A stretch of 64,000 nucleotides of DNA from CAZELM01 sp964512995 (GTDB lineage: Bacteria > CSSED10-310), in assembly GCA_964512995.1 (NCBI GenBank), contig CAZELM010000017.1:23768-87767 (forward strand). The letters are read 5' to 3'. Position 1 is the first letter of the stretch; each line of letters opens with the position of its first letter. A program made the translations under genes and the position numbers. Below are positions 1 through 8,186 of the stretch, one piece after another. The notes under the pieces were generated by a model. The model saw only the letters and a program-made list of their open reading frames with translations. It made no database searches and was not told the origin of the DNA.

Positions 1-1
1 T

Positions 2-367
2 CAGGATTCCTTTGCCATTCAGATTATCAGTGATAACCATTATACATTCGAGGTCTACCAGGCTGAAGAAGAATCGGACTCTTATTTCCATGAGCAGATC
101 TCGCTCCATGAATTTGCCGGGGATTCGAACGTGACCATTATTTTCTCATCCTATTTCCCGGTAACGACGGAAGCACCATCACCCTGGTCCACAGAACCCA
201 TGGTTTTCCTGGATGAAGTTCGAATCCGCGATTATTGCTTCGATGCGACCCCGACCCCCATACCTGTTCCGTGTCCGGTCATCCCCGCCATGTCTGCGGC
301 AGGAGCGATCATCCTTATCGTCATCATTTCCGTGTTCTTTATTTCTCCCACATTACGAAAATGGTAG
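2..367 (+). CDS. C-terminal fragment of an exported surface protein with a C-terminal anchor
   Basis: The reading frame is open from the window edge and ends at a TAG, so about 121 residues of the C-terminus are visible and the N-terminus lies outside. The visible part is a beta-rich segment, then a short Pro/Thr linker (ATPTPIPVPCP), then the segment VIPAMSAAGAI, a hydrophobic stretch and a short basic end (TLRKW). Pro linker, short IP-S-G-like motif, membrane helix and basic tail resemble C-terminal sorting signals of the IPTL/PEP-CTERM kind. I infer a cell-surface protein held by its C-terminus. The function of the missing part cannot be stated. A terminator follows at 523. Confidence 0.7.
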   Translation, partial: QDSFAIQIISDNHYTFEVYQAEEESDSYFHEQISLHEFAGDSNVTIIFSSYFPVTTEAPSPWSTEPMVFLDEVRIRDYCFDATPTPIPVPCPVIPAMSAAGAIILIVIISVFFISPTLRKW

Positions 368-697
368 GTGGTCGAATCAGACTGGGTATATGAAAACATG
401 ACATCCCCTGACGATCCCAGCGAAATCCCAAAACGATTCATACGCTGAGATCGGTAGCGATAAATCAGTCTCATTGATTCCGATTCAACGACTTCAACGA
501 GACAAGAAAGTTCATGCACATCGCAGGACTGCTCCCCACAAGCAGTCCTGCATTTTTTTATCTTACATTTACAATGACGACGTCTCACCTGATACCATGA
601 TCATCCACATCCAAACTTTCGATAACCTTTCTGAAAAACTGGAACGATCCGATTAATAGCTTGATTTTCCAATCAAAGCGGAATAACGTTCTGAGCG
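368..697. other. Intergenic stretch without a supported gene
   Basis: Apart from the terminator at 523-560 I see no coding region here. Short open frames exist on both strands but have neither a ribosome binding site nor protein-like composition. The promoter of the downstream radical SAM gene presumably lies in 561-690, but no clear -35/-10 pair stands out. Confidence 0.6.
523..560 (+). terminator. Rho-independent terminator after the surface protein gene
   Basis: An 11-bp perfect stem (GCAGGACTGCT, 523-533, with its complement at 541-551) encloses a 7-base loop. A run of T residues follows on the + strand. It lies about 155 bases downstream of the stop at 367 and separates that gene from the next transcription unit. 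Confidence 0.88.
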
Positions 698-2167
698 ATG
701 AAGCGGCTAAAAACTCTCTTAATGGTACCTCCCGGTGGTTATTACGCAGAACGATGGGCTGGTGGTGTGTTGATGCCATCCTTGGGGATCGGTTATCTGG
801 CAGCAACAATCGAACAGGCAGGATTTCCGGTTCAAATACTCGATGCGCATGTTCATGCGTTGCAACCGGAAGCCATCATGACGCATCTTCAGGATTATCA
901 CCCGGACATCATTGGATTGACGTTTACCACAGAAAACCGATTCGAAGCTTTTCGAACCGCTCGAATCATCAAAACCATCCTTCCCGCCTCTCACCTGACC
1001 GCTGGCGGCCCGCATGCATCATTGGCTGCGGAAGATACGCTGGAAGGAATAGCCGAATTTGATTCCATTGTCATAGGTGAAGGCGAGAACACATTTCTTG
1101 AGCTGTTAGCGGCTGTGTCGGCTGGCTCGAAATATCTCAGCAACGTAAATGGGATTGCCTACAGAACTGAAACAGGTGCGATTGTTGTAAATCCGCCCAG
1201 ATCTCGAATCGAGGATTTAAACCAGATTCCGTTTCCTGCACGCCATCTTTTCCCTCCACCGGATGTCTACAATTTCCGTTTCAATGTACCGGGACACGGG
1301 ACGAAACGATTTTCGAATATCATGACGAGTCGCGGATGTCCTTGTGCCTGTAACTTCTGCGCCACTCCCAAGGTTTGGGGTCGCCATGTCCGCATGCGCT
1401 CCCCGGAAAATATCATCGCTGAAATCGATCAGATGGTGGAGATGGGTCAGACTGAAGCGTTATGGTTTTTCGACGATACATTCAATACATCTCCCCGGCG
1501 CGTTGAACAATTTTGCGGCCTGCTGAAGGATCGCGGGTATCATCTCCCATGGTTCTGTGAAATACGAGTGGATAACATGTCCAAGTCACTCCTGGAAACC
1601 ATGCGGGATGCGGGGTGTTATACCATCGGTTTTGGAGTGGAATCCGGATCTCAACGCATTCTGGATGAGATTATCCAGAAAAATCTGAAACTTCAAAAAG
1701 TCCGGGAGCTGTATCAATGGTGCAGGGAATTGAATGTTATTGCTAACCCATTTTTCATACTCAGCCACCCGACCGAGACATGGGAAGAAGCACAGGAAAC
1801 GTTGGATCTGATCCGGGAATTCAAAGAAGGAGCCCATGTCTCCATGGCTTTCCTTCATGTCTATCCTGGAACTGACCTGGAAAAAACAGCTCGGGAGAAT
1901 GGCACTCTGCCCGTAGACTTCAGATGGTATCATGAAAATCGTACCGATGTGAAGACGCTTCCCTCCGCGCAGGGGAATGTGCCGATATTCACTGATAAAC
2001 TTTCATGGTCTCAACTATCGGATATCTTATTCGAGTGGGCCTCGATGCAGAATTACTCCGTTTGGAGAAAGATCCCAAAGGTCCTGAAATCAATCCGCTC
2101 CATCGATGATCTTAAACGATACGCCACGATGGGGTTCCGATATTTTCGACGTCTGATGGTCCACTGA
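698..2167 (+). CDS. B12-binding-domain radical SAM protein
   Basis: A 489-residue protein with the layout of cobalamin-binding-domain radical SAM enzymes. A Rossmann-like N-terminal half (about 15-150, with GGPHASL and VIGEGENTFLEL) is followed by a radical SAM barrel whose CxxxCxxC cluster ligands are C214, C218 and C221. The segments FDDTFN and GVESGSQRI are typical of the class. The usual cobalamin motif DxHxxG appears as DAHVHA near residue 47, with the Gly replaced, so B12 use is uncertain. Such enzymes often methylate or rearrange lipids, cofactors or natural products; the substrate here is unknown. It is the first gene of a run of co-directional genes ending near 5.9 kb. The ATG at 698 has only a weak ribosome binding site. 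Confidence 0.88.
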   Translation: MKRLKTLLMVPPGGYYAERWAGGVLMPSLGIGYLAATIEQAGFPVQILDAHVHALQPEAIMTHLQDYHPDIIGLTFTTENRFEAFRTARIIKTILPASHLTAGGPHASLAAEDTLEGIAEFDSIVIGEGENTFLELLAAVSAGSKYLSNVNGIAYRTETGAIVVNPPRSRIEDLNQIPFPARHLFPPPDVYNFRFNVPGHGTKRFSNIMTSRGCPCACNFCATPKVWGRHVRMRSPENIIAEIDQMVEMGQTEALWFFDDTFNTSPRRVEQFCGLLKDRGYHLPWFCEIRVDNMSKSLLETMRDAGCYTIGFGVESGSQRILDEIIQKNLKLQKVRELYQWCRELNVIANPFFILSHPTETWEEAQETLDLIREFKEGAHVSMAFLHVYPGTDLEKTARENGTLPVDFRWYHENRTDVKTLPSAQGNVPIFTDKLSWSQLSDILFEWASMQNYSVWRKIPKVLKSIRSIDDLKRYATMGFRYFRRLMVH

Positions 2168-2216
2168 CCGGTGCGTCTGCAATACGAATCAGATACTGAG
2201 TCAGCCATGGAGTGAC

Positions 2217-2927
2217 ATGAACATACATCACTCTCCCGCCAAATCTTTTTTTTCCATCTTCAATGGATTCCTTGCGTTTTTTTCATCCATGATATGGATT
2301 TGGGGAGCATTCAGTTATTGCTTTTCAGGTCTTCCCGTAACGCTGGTACAGCAACCGTTGTCAGAATCTCCCGGTCCGCCCATCCATACCGGCACCATTA
2401 TCGAACAGTCGTTCTACCTCCCGGCAGACGGAATCACTGAGATTGCGTTATTGTTTGGAACATATTGCCGCCGGAATCAAGGTGTCATCCATGGCCATCT
2501 TCGAAATCATTCATATCCTGAATCAGTGGAGCGATCTTTTTCCATCGAACTGGAACGGCTGACAGATAACGAGTGGACGACGATTCCGGTCCTGCCGCCC
2601 TTCCCGCCGCATCCCCTGGAAAAAGGAGTATTAACCCTTGAAGGGGAAGGCATTTCTCCTGAAAATGCGGTAACACTCTGGAGAACCGAATTCGACGCAT
2701 TTGTCGATGGGAATGCCATTATAAATCATGTACCCCAATCCGGAGATTTGGCGTTTATCCTACGAGGACACCTTCAGGGAATCAGCGTTTTTCAAAGAAT
2801 CAGGGCACAATGGAGCCTTCATAAACCCGCGGTCTGGGTCAATCTATTATGGCTGATCCTGGCCATGCTGTTATGGACGAGTGGGTTGTTCGGGGTGCTC
2901 CTTTCCTTATCTAAAAACCGGAACTGA
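2217..2927 (+). CDS. Hypothetical membrane protein with one extracytoplasmic domain
   Basis: A 236-residue protein I do not recognise. A hydrophobic segment at about 10-36 and a second at about 205-230 flank a roughly 165-residue soluble part rich in beta-strand-like sequence. This suggests two membrane helices holding a domain outside the cytoplasm. The ATG at 2217 follows the previous stop by 49 bases, and the stop is 3 bases before the next ATG, so the gene is probably translationally linked to the TPR gene. Its neighbours (a TPR membrane protein and a DUF2142 protein) point to envelope or glycan work, which is inference. Confidence 0.72.
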   Translation: MNIHHSPAKSFFSIFNGFLAFFSSMIWIWGAFSYCFSGLPVTLVQQPLSESPGPPIHTGTIIEQSFYLPADGITEIALLFGTYCRRNQGVIHGHLRNHSYPESVERSFSIELERLTDNEWTTIPVLPPFPPHPLEKGVLTLEGEGISPENAVTLWRTEFDAFVDGNAIINHVPQSGDLAFILRGHLQGISVFQRIRAQWSLHKPAVWVNLLWLILAMLLWTSGLFGVLLSLSKNRN

Positions 2928-2930
2928 CGT

Positions 2931-3854
2931 ATGGAGCGAACGGTTATCTGGAAACACCCGATACTTCTTTTTCTTTTACCTTGGTTCTGTCTGAGTTTTT
3001 ATTCAATCTGCTACACACTTTTGACCGGAACACTTCCCGATACGGTTCATCGATCCATCGATGTCGCTTGCAGTGCATTTGCAGAATCGGTGGGAAGGCA
3101 TGACATTGCGCTCCAGTTTCTCGACGGACATGCCGATGATTCACCCTTTTCAGATGCAATCACACAATGGAAAAATCACCTGATCCGAAAAACCGGGATG
3201 GTGGCATTTTTTATGGGTGATTTTCAGCGTGCGGAAAGAGAATTTAACCGTTGGAATACCCCAGATCGAAACGATTATTTCGGAACGATTTATCAGGCGG
3301 TCAGTGCTCAGAAGACAGGGCACATTGCGGAATCATACGCGTTATTTTCAAATGCGATCGAGCTTTTTCCGGTTCGGCAGGATGCGTATATCGGCCGCGG
3401 GCATCTTGCACATGCCCAGGGAGACCTTCTGTCCGCCGTTGCTGACTATTGTCATGCCATCAAACTCGCTCCACAGATCGGATCGGTCTATGTTGATATT
3501 GGCGATGCGTTCCGGGGACAAGGGGATTGGGCTACCGCACGGTGGTATTACGAAACGGGTATGCGGCACGATCCCGGAGATCCATTCGCCAAGCTTCGAA
3601 TGGCTGAAATCAGCCTCTATCTCGACGCTGAACCCCGAAAAACACGTGAATTATTGACAGAAGTCGAAACCATTCTTCCCGCTTGGGAGTCCACCCAGCA
3701 TCTGGAAACGATGTTAATATCCTGGAAACAAAGCGATCCCATTCCCTATCTGTCCTCGGCGGTCTTCCCTTCCGGTCCGATCTCTTCGTGGGAGATCTCT
3801 CCCAGCCGCATTTTATATGAATATCAACGAGACTCCTGGCATGGCTATCCGTAA
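2931..3854 (+). CDS. TPR-repeat protein with N-terminal membrane segment
   Basis: A 307-residue protein with a hydrophobic N-terminal segment (about 8-32) that can act as signal anchor. At least three tetratricopeptide units follow at about 120-235; one contains AYIGRGHLAHAQGDLLSAV, with the usual small-residue and aromatic pattern. TPR units bind partner proteins, so this is probably a scaffold outside the cytoplasmic membrane. The gene starts 3 bases after its upstream neighbour, and its end overlaps the likely start of the DUF2142 gene by 14 bases. The three are therefore very likely one operon. No enzymatic motif is present. Confidence 0.78.
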   Translation: MERTVIWKHPILLFLLPWFCLSFYSICYTLLTGTLPDTVHRSIDVACSAFAESVGRHDIALQFLDGHADDSPFSDAITQWKNHLIRKTGMVAFFMGDFQRAEREFNRWNTPDRNDYFGTIYQAVSAQKTGHIAESYALFSNAIELFPVRQDAYIGRGHLAHAQGDLLSAVADYCHAIKLAPQIGSVYVDIGDAFRGQGDWATARWYYETGMRHDPGDPFAKLRMAEISLYLDAEPRKTRELLTEVETILPAWESTQHLETMLISWKQSDPIPYLSSAVFPSGPISSWEISPSRILYEYQRDSWHGYP

Positions 3855-5184
3855 CACCCGAGCCATCCTGATGCCCTATCTGATGCTTTTTGGCGGTGCG
3901 GTTTTATTATATGCATTGTTAACCCCTCCCTTCCAGATGCCGGATGAACCGGCTCATCTGGCTTACTGCCTGTCGGTGTCTCAAACCAGACTGATGTCTC
4001 CCGAGTATATAGAACAGGACATTCTCAAAGCACTTCATCAATATCGATTCTGGGAATTGGTACAGGAGCGGCCGCCTCATCCCATCCCGCATCGATTCTA
4101 TGACGCACCGCTTCTGAGATCCAAACCGACACAGCTCTCAAAACCAAAGTTATACTATTCGTTATGCGGTTTCCTGCTGAAGATGTTTCAGGTATCCGAT
4201 CCTGTCTCAGCTCTTTATATTCTGCGCCTGTTCAGTGTTGTAATCTCCATCTTTACCGCGACTTTGTTTTACGTCACGATCCGTCTCGTTTTCATCGACG
4301 AACGAATGCAATATGCAGCATTATCGACATTGGCGGTCCCACAGATTCTCTTTATGGCGGGAGCCAACAATCCTGCGGTTTTATCATGGCTGACTGCAAC
4401 CGGGATGATCTTAGGGAGTGTCATGCTCATCCGAAAACATCATACACCGATTGGATATCTGCTGATCTCTTCGGGATTTATCCTTGCCCTTTTCAGCCAC
4501 AGAGCGGCATTGACTGTCCTGCCGGGTATAATCCTCGCGATCATCCTTGCCAGATTCGATCGTCAGTCTGCCAGTCATCGATCGGCTACAATACTCTGGA
4601 GTTCATTCCTTCTCGGTGCTTTCAGTGTGCTGACATTCATGATTGCTGCTAATTCATACCCGATGTTCGTCCGGCATCTGACGCTCCGGGTATCGCAGAT
4701 TGTCTTTCAGGTGATTGATGTACCCGCAGCCGATGGACTGGACTGGAATTGGCTGAAATCATTCATGCTACATTTTCATCACAGTCTCTGGTTATCGTTT
4801 GGATGGCTGAAATTCCATGCCTCTTCTCCTCTCTATTGGTTGTTTGCATTGTGTTATATCCCGTTGATAATCGGATTTTTTACGTTTAGTGCGGGAACCT
4901 GTCGTCTAAATCTACCTTCCCGGAGGATATTGGCAGTGATGGTCCTGATCATTCTCACAACAGTCTGGGCCGGCATTGCCACATATGGAATACGGCATGA
5001 GTTTTCTCAGGGACGATACTTATTTCCGGCATGGCCGGCGTTTGCCATCATCGGGATCACGGGCATTTTCAAAATGATCCCTGCCCGATATACCCTCCAT
5101 GTCTCATTTATTCTCGTGATACTCTCCTGGAGTATTGCCGGATATGCGATCTGGAAAATTCTGGTTCCGGCTTTTTACTTCTGA
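3841..5184 (+). CDS. DUF2142-type polytopic membrane protein
   Basis: A very hydrophobic protein of 447 residues with about ten predicted membrane helices. The first loop reads PPFQMPDEPAHLAYC, matching the conserved PP-x-PDE-x-x-H motif of DUF2142 proteins. These are GT-C-fold-like membrane proteins found in O-antigen, teichoic-acid and other surface-glycan clusters. The acidic residues after the first helix resemble the catalytic loop of C-type glycosyltransferases. An in-frame ATG at 3817 would add 8 residues but has no ribosome binding site. I prefer 3841, which overlaps the TPR gene by 14 bases. Function is probably lipid-linked sugar transfer or transport, by inference from family and context. 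Confidence 0.82.
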   Translation: MAIRNTRAILMPYLMLFGGAVLLYALLTPPFQMPDEPAHLAYCLSVSQTRLMSPEYIEQDILKALHQYRFWELVQERPPHPIPHRFYDAPLLRSKPTQLSKPKLYYSLCGFLLKMFQVSDPVSALYILRLFSVVISIFTATLFYVTIRLVFIDERMQYAALSTLAVPQILFMAGANNPAVLSWLTATGMILGSVMLIRKHHTPIGYLLISSGFILALFSHRAALTVLPGIILAIILARFDRQSASHRSATILWSSFLLGAFSVLTFMIAANSYPMFVRHLTLRVSQIVFQVIDVPAADGLDWNWLKSFMLHFHHSLWLSFGWLKFHASSPLYWLFALCYIPLIIGFFTFSAGTCRLNLPSRRILAVMVLIILTTVWAGIATYGIRHEFSQGRYLFPAWPAFAIIGITGIFKMIPARYTLHVSFILVILSWSIAGYAIWKILVPAFYF

Positions 5185-5239
5185 TCGGTTGAAACTTTTC
5201 CAGTTCGAACTCGTAATCTCTAAACAAGGAGGGAATACC

Positions 5240-5935
5240 ATGAAATGGAAATTGTTTTTATTGTTCAGTCTGGGAGTTTTGAGTATATCCATCATTGCAT
5301 CCGGTCAGGAGACCAATGAACGAATGGAGCGTTCCTTCAGTGTACTGGCCGCCGGAATTGACAAGCTTCTATTGGATACACAGCATGTCTTTGTAAAACC
5401 AACCGACCAGGTAAAAGGTTTTTATCTGGACAACTCCGGAGCGATTTTCATTGGAAACATCTCCATGACGGCTTACACCAATATCCCGGGTGTCGCTCAG
5501 GACTGGATGCAATGGTTCTCAAGCGCTGATGAAAAAAAGATAACCATCGAAACAGAGAGCATCGAATCAACGGATCCAGATTCCAGCACCAGCGAAAAGG
5601 ACGACGAACCGAACGCTGAAAAGAAAGTCACAATCAAGAAATATCGGCAGCTTCTGGATGCCGATCACGAACGGATTGAAAACATTGACACACACCTGAA
5701 AGAATTTAAGAAGGAACTGATCAACGCGATTTTGGATTTTGGACCGATTTTAAAAGGTCTCAAAGGGAAAGATGATGTTATCGTTGTTTTCTTTGTGAGA
5801 GATCAAAATTTCCAGGAACGATACAAGACATCCAATCTGATTTTGAAAGTGCCGTTCGAAAAGTTAAAAGAGCTTCAGGACAAAAAGGCCACCGACCCTG
5901 AAATTGAGAAAGTGTTTGAGTTTAATATCCACTAG
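5240..5935 (+). CDS. Hypothetical secreted or periplasmic protein
   Basis: A 231-residue protein with a clear signal peptide (MKWK, hydrophobic core to about residue 20, then ASGQE). The start is fixed by the strong ribosome binding site AAGGAGGG at 5226-5233, six bases before the ATG. The mature part has a hydrophilic, acidic, Ser/Glu/Asp-rich segment at about 105-135 that may be a flexible linker, flanked by two mixed alpha/beta portions. No cysteine pairs, catalytic motifs or membrane helices are visible. I do not recognise the family. It is the last gene of the + strand run and is followed at once by a strong bidirectional terminator. Confidence 0.75.
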   Translation: MKWKLFLLFSLGVLSISIIASGQETNERMERSFSVLAAGIDKLLLDTQHVFVKPTDQVKGFYLDNSGAIFIGNISMTAYTNIPGVAQDWMQWFSSADEKKITIETESIESTDPDSSTSEKDDEPNAEKKVTIKKYRQLLDADHERIENIDTHLKEFKKELINAILDFGPILKGLKGKDDVIVVFFVRDQNFQERYKTSNLILKVPFEKLKELQDKKATDPEIEKVFEFNIH

Positions 5936-5964
5936 TGTAAACTGCTTGTTTTGATCGGATTCTG

Positions 5965-6005
5965 AAAAAGCCTGCCGAGGGTACCAAGCACTTGGCAGGC
6001 TTTTT
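5965..6005. terminator. Bidirectional rho-independent terminator
   Basis: The 12-base arms AAAAAGCCTGCC (5965-5976) and GGCAGGCTTTTT (5994-6005) are perfect complements around a 17-base loop. With A residues on one side and T residues on the other, the hairpin can end transcription of both convergent units: the + strand gene ending at 5935 and pnp ending at 6060 on the - strand. Confidence 0.9.
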
Positions 6006-6059
6006 CATATTAAAAACCAGTATCTGAATTGGATGTGTCAACCCGAGAGTGACAAATCC

Positions 6060-8150
6060 TCAGTTATCAAAAACAGCATTTCCAACATTCAGGGCTTCTT
6101 TTCGCGAGAGCCGAATCTTTCCCTTTTCGTCCACTCCCAGGACTTTAATCGGAATTTTATCGCCAATGGAAGCAATCCGGGTGGGATCGTCAACGAAGCC
6201 TTGATCCAGTTCGGAAATATGAACGAGACCCTCCGTTCCGGGGAAAATCTCCACAAACATGCCAAATGATTTAATGGAGATGACGGTACCATGATAGTAA
6301 TGCCCGACGCGAGCTTCCTGGGTCAGATACTCAACCCGTTCACGGGCATCTCTGGCACTTGACTCGTTTGTCGCATAAATTCGGAGCGTACCATCATCTT
6401 CGATTTCCAGTGTCGCTCCAGTCACGGCCTGAATATCTTTGATCACTTTGCCGCCGGGTCCGATCACATCTTTAACCTTTTCCGGCCGGATCGACATGAC
6501 AATTGCACGGGGAGCATGTGGTTTGAGGTTTGGTTTTGGCTTGTCAATGACCTTGGCCATTTCTCCAAGGATATGATCGACTCCCGCTCTGGCCTGTGAG
6601 AGTGCTTTTTCCAATACCTCATTGGGTAGATGACCGATTTTATTATCCATCTGAATCGCGGTGATTCCTTTGCACGTGCCTGCCACCTTGAAATCCATAT
6701 CGCCAAGATGGTCTTCATCGCCAAGTATATCGGTCAGGACACGAATTTCACCCTCCTGGGCAATCAAACCCATTGCAACACCGGAAACAGGACGCAGGAT
6801 AGGAACACCGGCATCCATCAAGGAAAGGCAGCCCCCGCAGACGGTAGCCATGGACGATGAGCCATTCGACTGCGTGATCTCCGAAAACACACGAATCGCA
6901 TAGGGGAATTGGTCGGTTGGAGGGATGACCGGCAACAACGCCCGCCAGGCCAGATTTCCATGACCGATCTCCCGTCTTCCAGGTCCTTTCACCGGCCGGA
7001 CTTCACCGACAGAATACGGAGGGAAATCGTAGTGCAGAAAAAATGAATGTTCGATATCGCCATGGATCGTCTCCAGACGCAGCAGTTCTTTGAGAGGAGC
7101 TAATGTGCAGGTTACAAAGGCCTGCGTTTCCCCTCTCGTAAACAAGGCCGAGCCGTGGGGGTATGGAACAACATCCACTTCTCCGGATATCGGCCGGACC
7201 TGCGTGGTATTACGACCATCCAGCCGATTATTTTCCTCTATAATCCGACGGCGGACCTCATAATATTTCATATCCTCAAACGCACTGAGATACATGGACA
7301 GCCTTTCAGGATCAAGCTGATTGTAGTGTTCGATCAGCTCATCTCGAACAGACTTGACAGCCTCATGGCGGTCCCTTTTGATCACATTTTGCAGTGCTAT
7401 CTGGAGCTTATCCAGAAATGCTTCCCGAACGGCATCAAGGCAGGGATTCTCCGGACCGTCAAAGCTTCGCTTCCGGATCTCAAGTTCTTTCTGCCATTGA
7501 TCGAACAGGATCAAAAGAGGCTGCACAGCAGACTGAGCCGTTTCCAGAGCCGTCAGGATATCTTTTTCGGAAACTTCCCGCGCATGTCCTTCGACCATGA
7601 TCAGTCCCTGGTTGCCTGAGGAGACCACGAGATCGATATCGGCGCATGCTCGTTCGGAGCGCAGCGGATTGATAATGAACTGGCCATTCACTCGAGCGAT
7701 CCGGATTCCACAAGCCGGTCCTTTCCATGGGACATCGGACAGATGAAGAGCTGCGGTCGCTCCAATCAAACCCAGAACATCGGTTTCAACATCGGGATCA
7801 GCCGATAAAACCGTTGCGATAATCTGGGTCTCACATGTAAAGCCTTCCGGGAAGATTGGACGAATGGACCGATCGATGATCCGGCATGCCAGAATTTCAC
7901 GGTCAGACAGCCTGCCTTCTCGACGGCCGTATGAATGCGGAATAACACCAGCCGCTCCAAAAAGCTCTCGATAATCCACCGTAAGCGGAAAGAAATCGAT
8001 ATCCGGCCGGGCTTCCTTATTCGAAACAACGGTAACCAGGACAGCAGAGCGGCCCTGCCGGACGATGACCGAACCATCAGCCTGGTTCGCGATTCTTCCT
8101 GTTTCCAGATAGATTTCCGTTTTTCCAAGACGGATCATTTCGGATTTCAC
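6060..8150 (-). CDS. pnp: Polyribonucleotide nucleotidyltransferase (PNPase)
   Basis: The phosphorolytic 3'-to-5' exoribonuclease of RNA decay, 696 residues, a normal length. Both RNase PH-like halves are present. The second contains GDEDHLGDMDFKVAG, with the aspartates that bind the catalytic metal. A KH domain (about 555-615, VIGPGGKVIKDI) and an S1 domain (about 620-690, GTVISIKSFGMFVEI) follow. The start is a GTG at 8150, supported by AAGAGGG eight bases upstream; an in-frame ATG lies four codons further in. The usual neighbour rpsO is absent. Instead, pnp starts 36 bases after a secreted papain-like protease gene and may share its transcript. Confidence 0.97.
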   Translation of the reverse strand: MKSEMIRLGKTEIYLETGRIANQADGSVIVRQGRSAVLVTVVSNKEARPDIDFFPLTVDYRELFGAAGVIPHSYGRREGRLSDREILACRIIDRSIRPIFPEGFTCETQIIATVLSADPDVETDVLGLIGATAALHLSDVPWKGPACGIRIARVNGQFIINPLRSERACADIDLVVSSGNQGLIMVEGHAREVSEKDILTALETAQSAVQPLLILFDQWQKELEIRKRSFDGPENPCLDAVREAFLDKLQIALQNVIKRDRHEAVKSVRDELIEHYNQLDPERLSMYLSAFEDMKYYEVRRRIIEENNRLDGRNTTQVRPISGEVDVVPYPHGSALFTRGETQAFVTCTLAPLKELLRLETIHGDIEHSFFLHYDFPPYSVGEVRPVKGPGRREIGHGNLAWRALLPVIPPTDQFPYAIRVFSEITQSNGSSSMATVCGGCLSLMDAGVPILRPVSGVAMGLIAQEGEIRVLTDILGDEDHLGDMDFKVAGTCKGITAIQMDNKIGHLPNEVLEKALSQARAGVDHILGEMAKVIDKPKPNLKPHAPRAIVMSIRPEKVKDVIGPGGKVIKDIQAVTGATLEIEDDGTLRIYATNESSARDARERVEYLTQEARVGHYYHGTVISIKSFGMFVEIFPGTEGLVHISELDQGFVDDPTRIASIGDKIPIKVLGVDEKGKIRLSRKEALNVGNAVFDN

Positions 8151-8186
8151 GAATTATACCCTCTTTTCTATTCGTTAAATATTCAA

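Noticed and set aside
210..232. tRNA T-loop-like string GTTCGAATCC
   Set aside because: It lies inside the reading frame of the surface protein and no acceptor or anticodon stem can be formed around it.
232..588. 118-codon - strand open frame
   Set aside because: It overlaps the end of the surface-protein gene and the terminator; composition is not protein-like.
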